Source: JBAWYM01 sp037143575 (GTDB taxonomy: Bacteria > Patescibacteriota > Gracilibacteria > Peribacterales > Peribacteraceae). Taken from it: DNA of 5,944 bases. Under the pieces are notes generated by a model. It saw nothing but the letters and a program-made list of their open reading frames with translations, ran no database searches and had not been told where the DNA came from. Of the stretch, positions 1-5,737 are shown piece by piece (position 1 is the stretch's first letter; every line of letters starts with the position of its first letter). The DNA lies in the NCBI GenBank assembly GCA_037143575.1, contig JBAWYM010000067.1, positions 1 through 5,944 on the forward strand. Reading direction: 5' to 3'. The translations under genes were made by a program, and so were the position numbers.

Positions 1-47
1 GGATCTGAAGGGCCGCCTAAAGGCGTGGGTTTATCCCTCCCACCGCT
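1..47. repeat. REP-like double palindrome at window edge
   Basis: Two adjacent hairpins are visible. CGCC (14-17) pairs with GGCG (22-25) across a TAAA loop, and GTGGG (25-29) pairs with CCCAC (39-43), with GGG/CCC (27-29/35-37) as an alternative inner pairing. GC-rich stems with TAAA/TTTAT loops, placed back to back, look like dispersed extragenic palindromes of the REP type. It reads into the 3' end of the MFS gene and supplies its TAG stop. No second copy lies in the window, so its repetitive nature is inferred. It could instead be a terminator, but no T-tract follows in the visible sequence. Confidence 0.4.
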
Positions 48-988
48 GGAACAATGAGTGTGGGCATCATCGATGCCACAATGATGGAACATCCGAAGAG
101 CAACGCAATGATCATCATCTGCGCGGGGATGACCTTCGTACGACGCGCAACGAGCAGCCCTCCGATGACTGCGCCAATCCCCATAGTAGACATGAGAAGC
201 GAGAAACCGTCGGGGCCGCCGTGCAACGTATATTCGGCGAAGAGCGGTAAGCTCACAGGGAATTCGTAGGTGAGTGTCCCGATGATACCGAGCATGATCA
301 CCGTATTGCGCAGAACGGGAGTCGACCAAACGTAGCTCAGTCCCTCACGCAAAGGATGTTGACCAGTATCGACGGTGGGCGAAGCATGAAATTCTGACGG
401 TCGCATCAGGAGAAGACAGGTGATCACCGCTATGAAGGAGACAGCATTGAGGAAGAAACAGAAAGGCAAACCGAGAGTGACAATCAGCACCCCGGCAATC
501 GCCGGACCGACAATCCGGGAAATATTGAACTGAATGGAATTGAGTGAAATGGCATTGGGGACATCTTTGCGACCGACCAGATCGAGGACGAAGGAATTGC
601 GCGCAGGATTGTCGATGGCATTCGCAACTCCGAGAATCGTCGCGAGCACATAGATCATCCAGAGCTGGGTGATGCCACTGGCAACGACGAGCCAGAAGAC
701 GAATGCCTGCAGTCCGGAAACCATCTGAGTGATGAGGATGAGCCGTCGCTTGGAAACACGATCAACGAGCACGCCGCCGAATGGAGCGAGCACCAGCATC
801 GGCAAATACTGCAGCGCCGTCACGATCCCCAATTGCGTCCCCGATCCGGTGAGCTCCAGAACAAGCCACGCCTGGGCAACCGTCTGCATGAACGTTCCGG
901 ATACAGAGATGCTCTGCCCGATGAAGTACAGGCGATAGTTCCTGTTTCGCAGAGAGGAAAATGTGCCGTGGAGAAAGCGGCGGAGCAT
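17..988 (-). CDS. MFS transporter (MFS_3/EntS-like efflux family), C-terminally truncated
   Basis: This is an inner-membrane secondary transporter of the major facilitator superfamily, probably a proton-driven exporter; the substrate cannot be told. The protein (323 aa) starts with a short basic cytoplasmic segment (RNRNYRLYFIGQ) and then regular hydrophobic helices. The motif-A loop GGVLVDRVSKRR lies at about 71-82 between TM2 and TM3. The family-typical segment DNPARNSFVLDLVGR at about 126-140 is followed by NAISLN and SRIVGPAIAGVL (157-168). Members usually have about 400 or more residues and 12 helices. Here the reading frame ends inside about TM10, and the last residues (GGINPRL) are encoded by palindromic DNA. 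TM11-12 are missing, so it may be a broken gene. The ATG at 988 has an extended -10 seven bases upstream and no Shine-Dalgarno. It lies on the same strand as dcd, but a 163-bp gap with its own promoter makes an operon unlikely. Confidence 0.85.
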   Translation of the reverse strand: MLRRFLHGTFSSLRNRNYRLYFIGQSISVSGTFMQTVAQAWLVLELTGSGTQLGIVTALQYLPMLVLAPFGGVLVDRVSKRRLILITQMVSGLQAFVFWLVVASGITQLWMIYVLATILGVANAIDNPARNSFVLDLVGRKDVPNAISLNSIQFNISRIVGPAIAGVLIVTLGLPFCFFLNAVSFIAVITCLLLMRPSEFHASPTVDTGQHPLREGLSYVWSTPVLRNTVIMLGIIGTLTYEFPVSLPLFAEYTLHGGPDGFSLLMSTMGIGAVIGGLLVARRTKVIPAQMMIIALLFGCSIIVASMMPTLIVPAVGGINPRL

Positions 989-995
989 GATGGAG

Positions 996-1004
996 AGTAT
1001 AGCA
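996..1004 (-). promoter_or_regulatory. extended -10 promoter of the MFS gene
   Basis: On the minus strand the sequence reads TGC-TATACT: an extended -10 (TGN) plus a 5/6 match to TATAAT. It ends 7 nt before the ATG at 988. A transcript initiating at the usual distance would begin at or next to the start codon, consistent with a leaderless mRNA. No clear -35 is present; that region holds the heptad array. Confidence 0.5.
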
Positions 1005-1012
1005 AGTGAACG

Positions 1013-1047
1013 AGTTAATGGTTGTTAGTTATTAGTTTCTAGTTACG
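1013..1047 (-). repeat. degenerate heptad array A (five units)
   Basis: Read on the minus strand, five consecutive 7-mers end in AACT or AACC; AGAAACT, AATAACT and ATTAACT are three of them. The consensus is roughly ANNAACT. The array stops 11 nt upstream of the MFS -10 element. Together with array B it forms an inverted repeat: 1027-1046 matches the reverse complement of 1090-1109 at 18 of 20 positions, with a 43-nt loop. Confidence 0.6.
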
Positions 1048-1081
1048 TATTATAAGATTTGAACACCATCGAAGCCAAACC

Positions 1082-1109
1082 AAAAACTAATAACTAGAAA
1101 CTAGTAACT
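1082..1109 (+). repeat. degenerate heptad array B (four units, facing array A)
   Basis: Four consecutive plus-strand 7-mers end in AACT, starting at 1082, 1089, 1096 and 1103; AATAACT and AGAAACT are identical to units of array A. It lies downstream of dcd in opposite orientation to array A, so the pair could fold into a long AT-rich hairpin in a dcd read-through transcript. There is no T-tract of intrinsic-terminator type. Confidence 0.6.
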
Positions 1110-1151
1110 GCTCATCTGATAGCGGAAATATCTATTTCCTATGCACAATCT

Positions 1152-1733
1152 TCAATTCCCAAATTCCGGATCCATCGCTAACCTGCTCTCCTCCGGCAGC
1201 ATCTGCCCCTGGTACTTGCTCCCCGGTTTGCGGTTGTACGGCATCTCCGCGGGGCTCGTCATCATCTCGAACGCCAGCTGGCAGACGCGCATTCCCGGAT
1301 ACAGCGCCACGGGAAGCCGGTTCAAGTTGCTGATCTCCAGCGTGATCGTCCCGGAGAACCCCGGATCTACGAATCCCGCTGTGGAGTGGATGATGATCCC
1401 GAGCCGCCCGAGCGAGCTCCTTCCTTCGACGCGAACGACCAGATCATCGGGGACGGTGAGCTTCTCCATGGTCACGCCGAGGACGAACTCCCCCGGCTGA
1501 ACGATGAATGATTTTCCATCTTCTACAGTGATCGTGCGCATGTTGCCGGCGAAGGATTCCGGCTTCTTGGGGTCGAGAATGGCAAACGTGCTGTGCTCAT
1601 ACAATTTGAACGTGTTGCCCAACCGCAGATCCATGGAGCTGGCGTGAATGTGTTGCGGAAGCGACGAAGACGATTCGATCTTCACACGTCCTGCGGCCAG
1701 TGCTGCTTTGATGTCACGATCGGAGAGAATCAT
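1152..1733 (-). CDS. dcd: dCTP deaminase, probably bifunctional dUMP-forming (DCD-DUT)
   Basis: This cytoplasmic homotrimeric enzyme of the dUTPase/DCD fold deaminates dCTP on the route to dTMP. From the start chosen here (193 aa) the features are: N-terminal MILSDRDI; SSMDLRLG at 32-39; PGEFVLG at 80-86; GRSSLGRLG at 104-112 with the expected Ser106 and Arg110; HSTAGFVDPGFSG at 116-128; catalytic Glu133 in TLEISN; and C-terminal GSKYQGQ at 171-177, which closes over the nucleotide. The TAGF-DPGFSG version matches the bifunctional enzymes known from Mycobacterium tuberculosis and Methanocaldococcus, which convert dCTP directly to dUMP, rather than the TAHR version of monofunctional E. coli Dcd. 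Bifunctionality is inferred. The frame is open to an ATG at 1766 (204 aa). That start has a GAGAG nine bases upstream, but the 11 extra residues precede the conserved family start. Length is normal and no catalytic residue is missing. Confidence 0.95.
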   Translation of the reverse strand: MILSDRDIKAALAAGRVKIESSSSLPQHIHASSMDLRLGNTFKLYEHSTFAILDPKKPESFAGNMRTITVEDGKSFIVQPGEFVLGVTMEKLTVPDDLVVRVEGRSSLGRLGIIIHSTAGFVDPGFSGTITLEISNLNRLPVALYPGMRVCQLAFEMMTSPAEMPYNRKPGSKYQGQMLPEESRLAMDPEFGN

Positions 1734-1779
1734 AAATGAGTGGCGGAAGGAATGGACAAGTAGCATAACGAAAAACTCT

Positions 1780-1793
1780 CGACTCGCGAATCG
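1780..1793. promoter_or_regulatory. imperfect 14-bp palindrome between divergent genes
   Basis: CGACTCGCGAATCG matches its own reverse complement except at one symmetric pair of positions. It lies between the divergent dcd and SLH-protein genes, where an operator would be placed. No other copy was noticed and no regulator is encoded nearby, so an operator role is only a guess. Confidence 0.2.
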
Positions 1794-1801
1794 GTTTTCA
1801 T

Positions 1802-1829
1802 GCTAACCGCTACCCGCAACCCGATAACC
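1802..1829 (+). repeat. degenerate heptad array C (four units)
   Basis: Four consecutive 7-mers start at 1802, 1809, 1816 and 1823; the first is GCTAACC and the last GATAACC, with GCTACCC and GCAACCC between. The period and the -ACY ending match arrays A and B, although the composition is more GC-rich. The array ends 4 nt before the -10-like element of the downstream gene and has the same sense relative to it as array A has to the MFS gene. Confidence 0.5.
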
Positions 1830-1833
1830 GCTT

Positions 1834-1839
1834 TACACT
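1834..1839 (+). promoter_or_regulatory. -10-like element of the SLH-protein gene
   Basis: TACACT, a 4/6 match to TATAAT, ends 7 nt before the ATG at 1847. The same hexamer stands 8 nt before the next plus-strand gene. There is no Shine-Dalgarno between it and the start, and the spacing fits leaderless transcription. No -35 box is recognisable. Confidence 0.4.
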
Positions 1840-1846
1840 GGCAACC

Positions 1847-3322
1847 ATGCATTCCCCAACATCCTTCAACAATCTCATCCGCGCATGCCTCCTGCTGACA
1901 ATCGTGTATCTGCCAACAGCGGTACACGCCAGCACCACACCCGTCTACCTGCGCTCCACCGATGTCGCCCTGACCGTGACGATGGAAACAGGAGACGGCA
2001 TGCTCTTCTTCCACGCCACAGTGAAAAATATCGGCCCGGACACCGCCGAGAATATCACGCTCACGGATGTCACCCCCCAATCTCAGCTCTCCTACATCCC
2101 CTCACTCTCCGACCGGAAGTGTGTCTCTTCGTCACAAAGAATTGGGTATATCTCCTGCCTTATCGAATCTCTCCAGAGCGGAGAATCCCTCGACCTGGAC
2201 CTGGCGTACACCATTCTGGAATGCAACTCCACAACACTCACGCATCAGATGAACGCCTGGCCGCTCTCCCCCGACCCGCATCCCGAGAACAATGTGAATA
2301 CTGATGTCCCCGGGTCATTACTCTGTGATACCGCACGTTCGTCTTCCTCCAGCTCCGAAGCGGATATCTCCGTGACCATCGCTGCCCCACTCAGAGCCAC
2401 AAGCGGAAGTCTGCTCCCACTGACAGCCACCATCCGCAATGACGGCCCGGCGGATGCACAGAATGTCATCATCCATTACCCGGTGATCCCCACGCTCCAG
2501 TCCTTCGTCATCGAAGAGCAGACGCACATCTGCCAGTGGGACAACGACCTGCTGCAGAATCTCCACTGCTCTCTGGGGACACTGGCCAAAGGAACAACGA
2601 AGACCCTGGTCCTCACATACCGTCTGCAGGGCTGTACACCTTCACCTCTCCGACAGACCATCACCATCGATTCCCCGACGCCCGATCTCGCAATACGGAA
2701 CAATACGAGCAATGTCGCGAATACGATTCTCTCCTGCGACAAGATTCCGCTCCCTCCACCCTCGACGACCACAGAAACCGCCGATACATCATCCTTCTCG
2801 GATATCGACTCCAGCTCGCTCCTTGCGCAGGCCATCCAAGGATTGAACAGCCGCCATGTATTCCAAGGATTCCCGGACGGCACCTTCCGTCCCGATCAGC
2901 CCGTCACGCGCGCGGAAGCGGCGAAGCTCCTGCTCACGACGCGCTTCTCCTCGCTCACCACTCAGCAGCAGAAACCATCATTCAGTGACGTTGCACCGGA
3001 GGACTGGTTCGCTCCGTACATCGCGATGGCCACGGAGAAAGCGATTATTCTCGGCTATCCGGATGGCACCTTCAGACCGATGGAACCTGTGCGGACGGCA
3101 GAATTCCTCAAAATGAGCAGCCTCACGTTTTCGCTCAAGCTCAACCTGCCCTTCGCCTTCCGCGATGTCGTAGGCAATGAATGGTTCGCTCCCTATGCCG
3201 GAGCCGCTTCGCTCTACAAGCTCTTCCCCAGCCACGGGCGGGCACTCCATCCCGATGCCCCTCTCACACGCGGAGAAACGGCGATCGCACTCTGGAAAAT
3301 TCTTCAGATATCGCTCAATTGA
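1847..3322 (+). CDS. secreted cell-surface protein with two DUF11-type domains and three SLH repeats
   Basis: This is an envelope protein probably anchored non-covalently to cell-wall polymer by its SLH module. Residues 1-28 form a Sec signal peptide: hydrophobic core around LLLTIVYL, cleavage after VHA. Domain 1 (about 38-160) and domain 2 (about 172-297) are DUF11/CARDB-like beta domains; each has an N-x-G-P-x-x-A motif (N61 and N198) and four cysteines at identical spacing. They are joined by a serine run (165-170). A Pro/Thr/Ser linker (301-316) leads to SLH1 (317-363, GFPDGTFRP and VTRAE), SLH2 (379-425, GYPDGTFRP but VRTAE) and a degenerate SLH3 (438-487, LTRGE). No C-terminal membrane anchor or sortase motif is present. 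It is divergently placed from dcd. The ATG at 1847 is chosen because the signal peptide starts there. SLH recognition is firm; the ligand of the DUF11 part is unknown. Confidence 0.9.
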   Translation: MHSPTSFNNLIRACLLLTIVYLPTAVHASTTPVYLRSTDVALTVTMETGDGMLFFHATVKNIGPDTAENITLTDVTPQSQLSYIPSLSDRKCVSSSQRIGYISCLIESLQSGESLDLDLAYTILECNSTTLTHQMNAWPLSPDPHPENNVNTDVPGSLLCDTARSSSSSSEADISVTIAAPLRATSGSLLPLTATIRNDGPADAQNVIIHYPVIPTLQSFVIEEQTHICQWDNDLLQNLHCSLGTLAKGTTKTLVLTYRLQGCTPSPLRQTITIDSPTPDLAIRNNTSNVANTILSCDKIPLPPPSTTTETADTSSFSDIDSSSLLAQAIQGLNSRHVFQGFPDGTFRPDQPVTRAEAAKLLLTTRFSSLTTQQQKPSFSDVAPEDWFAPYIAMATEKAIILGYPDGTFRPMEPVRTAEFLKMSSLTFSLKLNLPFAFRDVVGNEWFAPYAGAASLYKLFPSHGRALHPDAPLTRGETAIALWKILQISLN

Positions 3323-3394
3323 ACAGTGGGAGATGATGCAATACAAACCTCTTCAACTTGTAAACTTCTCTCACTTCTCCAAACTCAACTACGC

Positions 3395-3400
3395 TACACT
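3395..3400 (+). promoter_or_regulatory. -10-like element of the 608-residue gene
   Basis: TACACT ends 8 nt before the GTG start at 3409. The intervening CT-rich bases hold no Shine-Dalgarno. This is the same hexamer, at almost the same distance, as in front of the SLH gene. The preceding 3350-3390 stretch is rich in AACT words but without regular 7-bp phasing. Confidence 0.4.
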
Positions 3401-3408
3401 GTTCCCCC

Positions 3409-5235
3409 GTGCCCTCTTCCCCCTCGTCCTCCCCGACCGGCCTTCGCGAAAGAACGGACCGTCATGGAAGAACACAAGCTCTCGACGATCCGCGCTTCGA
3501 TCCCACGCGCAATGATGCTGCAGAGAGGGGAACCGATGTCGCAGCATACGCACACCAGGAGCATCTCCTGAAGCGCCGTGAAGATTTGCGCAGTTACTTC
3601 CGCAATTTCATCGTCGAGACCTTCGATACACTGGGGATCGCCTCGCTGGAAGAAACGCGCGCACTGGAGGAAGGACTTCATCACATCGGTCTCTCCGAAG
3701 AGGAAATACGCGGATGGGAGGACTACCGAAACACAATCGCCGAACAGCAATTGCGCTCCGGGCGCCTCCTCGCAGATACCGTGGAAACGATCTTCGACAA
3801 TGCCGTGAAAGCCGGACATATTTCCAAGGAATCCAAGCATCGGTGGATCCAGGAACGGTTCAGGAACAAAAGCCTCCCGTACAAAGCCCGGGAATTCTTC
3901 GTCCTGGAGCAGCTCCCCAGTTTCTCGCTCAACTGGAAACGGGAGGCGGAGAAGCGCAGGAATCTCCTGAAGGAACCAAGTATCAGGAGCCTATCAGTGC
4001 ACGAAGTGCGCAAGCTCGATCTCTTCTTCGATGAGGGAAAATTCCTGGCGATGCACTTCGACAAGCGCATGGAAATGAATGCCTCCGTACACGCTGCCCT
4101 CCTCTCCCGCCGGCAGAAGACGACGCAGCTGCATCTCAAGGCCAAAGATCTGCTAGAAGCAGCGGCGAAGGCCCGCGCCATCAGTCCGCACAAAGTGGGG
4201 CTCTGGCTCGAGCATATCGTCTATAAATATCCGGACCCCGCTGATCGCGATCAATTCATCGATATCCAGCTCAAGGATTACATCAAGGAATGGGTGAAGG
4301 TCCGCACGGCATTCGATGCTGAAGATGCGAAGCTGAGAAAAGGTAAAGTGCCGCAGGGTTTCAATCGTCTGAGTTTGCCCCAGTTCCTCTCCCTCAATTT
4401 CGAGCAGCGACGAAGCTATGTGGAAACGTTGAAGCAGCGTAACAATTCCGAGACGGACCAAGGGAAGGATGAGTTGCGAAACTGCAAGCTCCTCATCAAG
4501 AATTCACTCGACATGAAAGATTGGGACCAGGCGGAGAAGCTGCTCAAAAGTGCGCGTAAAGTCCATACCGAACGTGCTCTGCCGCAGGATTACGAGCTCG
4601 ACTCGATGGAGCGCTATCAGAAAGCATTTCGAGACAAATCGGAAAATGAACGGGGTAAAGCGCCGAAGGAAGTGCAGCAGACACTGGATGAGATGCGCCA
4701 GATCTTCGCCGGTGACGCCATTCCTCTGCCGCTTCGTCAGCTCTACCTCAAAGCGATGATGGACCAAGACACCTTCGCCTGCCTCGGAAGCCTCATCTAC
4801 AACCGCATCTGGTGCACGGAACACGGCTACCTAGATACCCTGCGGGAGCGCAGACTCCTTTCCACATCCACCGAAGAGACGAAGCATCTCGCGAAAGGAA
4901 AACACAAGAAGAAGGGGCTGGAGAATATCCGCCTGAATACCGTCAACGAATGGCAGGAACCTTCCACCGTCCGTCGCTACGACGAAGGCGAATGGGCCCC
5001 GACCGTGATCCACATGCCCCCGGGCGGCGATACGAGCCTCCTCGAGATGATCAAGCCGCGCAAAAATAACGGCTCCTTCCGCTACTGGGCCACGCTCATC
5101 CCCACGGACGTCTCCTACGAAAAACAGCAGAACCTCGTGAAGAATGTGAACTGGAGGCTCAAGAGAGGGATCGGGAAATTGAAGGAGGCGGGGTTTGCGT
5201 TTTCGCTCATCGGGCACCCGGTTTCGCTGAACTGA
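3409..5235 (+). CDS. uncharacterised 608-residue helical protein
   Basis: I do not recognise a family. The protein has no signal peptide and no membrane segment, so it is probably cytoplasmic. Residues 1-45 are Ser/Pro/Arg/Asp-rich and look disordered. Residues 46-430 are highly charged and predominantly helical. A helix pair at about 356-404 (LLIKNSLDMKDWDQAEKLLK) looks like a TPR-type repeat, but no array is clear. A strongly basic patch, KHLAKGKHKKKG, lies at 492-503. The last 100 residues are different: they have tryptophans and aromatics (NEWQEP, GEWAPTVIHMPPGG, FRYWATLIP), suggesting a separate alpha/beta C-terminal domain. The GTG start is chosen because a -10-like TACACT lies 8 nt upstream and no in-frame ATG occurs before residue 215. 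It follows the SLH gene by 86 bp with its own promoter. An RNA- or protein-binding scaffold is possible but unsupported. Confidence 0.8.
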   Translation: MPSSPSSSPTGLRERTDRHGRTQALDDPRFDPTRNDAAERGTDVAAYAHQEHLLKRREDLRSYFRNFIVETFDTLGIASLEETRALEEGLHHIGLSEEEIRGWEDYRNTIAEQQLRSGRLLADTVETIFDNAVKAGHISKESKHRWIQERFRNKSLPYKAREFFVLEQLPSFSLNWKREAEKRRNLLKEPSIRSLSVHEVRKLDLFFDEGKFLAMHFDKRMEMNASVHAALLSRRQKTTQLHLKAKDLLEAAAKARAISPHKVGLWLEHIVYKYPDPADRDQFIDIQLKDYIKEWVKVRTAFDAEDAKLRKGKVPQGFNRLSLPQFLSLNFEQRRSYVETLKQRNNSETDQGKDELRNCKLLIKNSLDMKDWDQAEKLLKSARKVHTERALPQDYELDSMERYQKAFRDKSENERGKAPKEVQQTLDEMRQIFAGDAIPLPLRQLYLKAMMDQDTFACLGSLIYNRIWCTEHGYLDTLRERRLLSTSTEETKHLAKGKHKKKGLENIRLNTVNEWQEPSTVRRYDEGEWAPTVIHMPPGGDTSLLEMIKPRKNNGSFRYWATLIPTDVSYEKQQNLVKNVNWRLKRGIGKLKEAGFAFSLIGHPVSLN

Positions 5236-5241
5236 AACGGG
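5217..5241 (+). terminator. weak stem-loop over the stop codon of the 608-residue gene
   Basis: CCCGGTTTC (5217-5225) can pair with GAAACGGG (5234-5241) with one bulged base around an 8-nt loop that reaches the TGA stop. It is not followed by a T-run, so intrinsic termination is doubtful. Confidence 0.2.
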
Positions 5242-5253
5242 AGGGCCAAGGTA

Positions 5254-5281
5254 TTGACAAAACACAATATTAATATAGAAT
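5254..5281 (+). promoter_or_regulatory. sigma70-type promoter of the 148-residue gene
   Basis: A perfect TTGACA (5254-5259), a 16-bp AT-rich spacer and TAGAAT (5276-5281, 5/6 match to TATAAT) form the best canonical promoter in the window. The -10 ends 9 nt before the ATG at 5291. The predicted transcript start is therefore within a few bases of the start codon, and no Shine-Dalgarno is present. Confidence 0.65.
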
Positions 5282-5290
5282 GCTATTCTT

Positions 5291-5737
5291 ATGAATCCAC
5301 CCGATGACACAGATCAAAGGATTCGTGAAAGGATGACCGATCCGAATCTTTTTTTACGAGTGGAATCAATGGCAGGGTTAACAGATGGTTTTAAACAGGC
5401 TGTACAAGAAGCACTGAGAGTAATCATTCAAAAGTTAGCCCCGGTATTACCTGAGATATTTGATTGTGGTCTTACTGACTGGCAGCAGTTTTCTGAAAAC
5501 GGAATGGTTCCTTCCAATGAGTTATTCTATGACGGGAATGAAACTGTGTATGCTTCATTGAGTACTAGAGAGCAATTGATTGTCCTAGCGCCCCATAACA
5601 ATCGCGTAGAAAATGCACCAGGAGTTGATGATCTGTTGCGTCAAACTATTGAAGAAATTAAGGTGATATTTTCCACTGTACCGAACACGAAGATCAAGCA
5701 GAGTCCTTACGGAACTGCAGGTATATTTGGGTCCTAA
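5291..5737 (+). CDS. uncharacterised 148-residue protein in AT-rich DNA
   Basis: No family is recognised. The protein has a charged N-terminus (MNPPDDTDQRIRERM), a predicted amphipathic helix at about 30-52 (FKQAVQEALRVIIQKLAPVL), a central part with likely strands (LFYDGNETVYASL, REQLIVLAPH at about 78-102), a second helix at about 111-129 (VDDLLRQTIEEIKVIF) and a short polar tail. It has one cysteine and neither signal peptide nor membrane helix, so it is probably a small soluble cytoplasmic protein. The ATG at 5291 is favoured by the well-formed promoter just upstream. Its DNA is much more AT-rich than its neighbours (40% GC in 5341-5400, 43% in 5461-5520, against 60% in 4681-4740), which suggests a different origin, possibly horizontal transfer. 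A short chance reading frame is unlikely given the promoter and length, but homologs were not checked. Confidence 0.65.
   Translation: MNPPDDTDQRIRERMTDPNLFLRVESMAGLTDGFKQAVQEALRVIIQKLAPVLPEIFDCGLTDWQQFSENGMVPSNELFYDGNETVYASLSTREQLIVLAPHNNRVENAPGVDDLLRQTIEEIKVIFSTVPNTKIKQSPYGTAGIFGS

Noticed and set aside
1141..1500. 119-codon plus-strand open frame just after heptad array B
   Set aside because: It lies almost wholly antisense to the strongly conserved dcd gene and has no recognisable protein features. The open frame is explained by dcd codon usage.
1877..1888. Possible lipobox cysteine (IRAC, Cys14) in the SLH protein
   Set aside because: An arginine precedes Ala-Cys and the hydrophobic core follows the cysteine, so this is an ordinary signal peptide cleaved after residue 28.
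2318..2883. Overlapping minus-strand open frames opposite the DUF11/SLH gene
   Set aside because: The plus-strand protein has a signal peptide and clear SLH motifs. The opposite-strand translations are low-complexity Cys/Arg/Ser-rich shadows.
3323..3394. A fourth heptad array upstream of the 608-residue gene
   Set aside because: AACT or CACT words occur at 3355, 3363, 3372, 3382 and 3387, but the spacings are 8, 9, 10 and 5, not a regular 7.
4504..4824. Antisense frame of 106 codons opposite the 608-residue gene
   Set aside because: It contains no motif and has no promoter. The plus-strand frame is far longer, with its own -10-like element.
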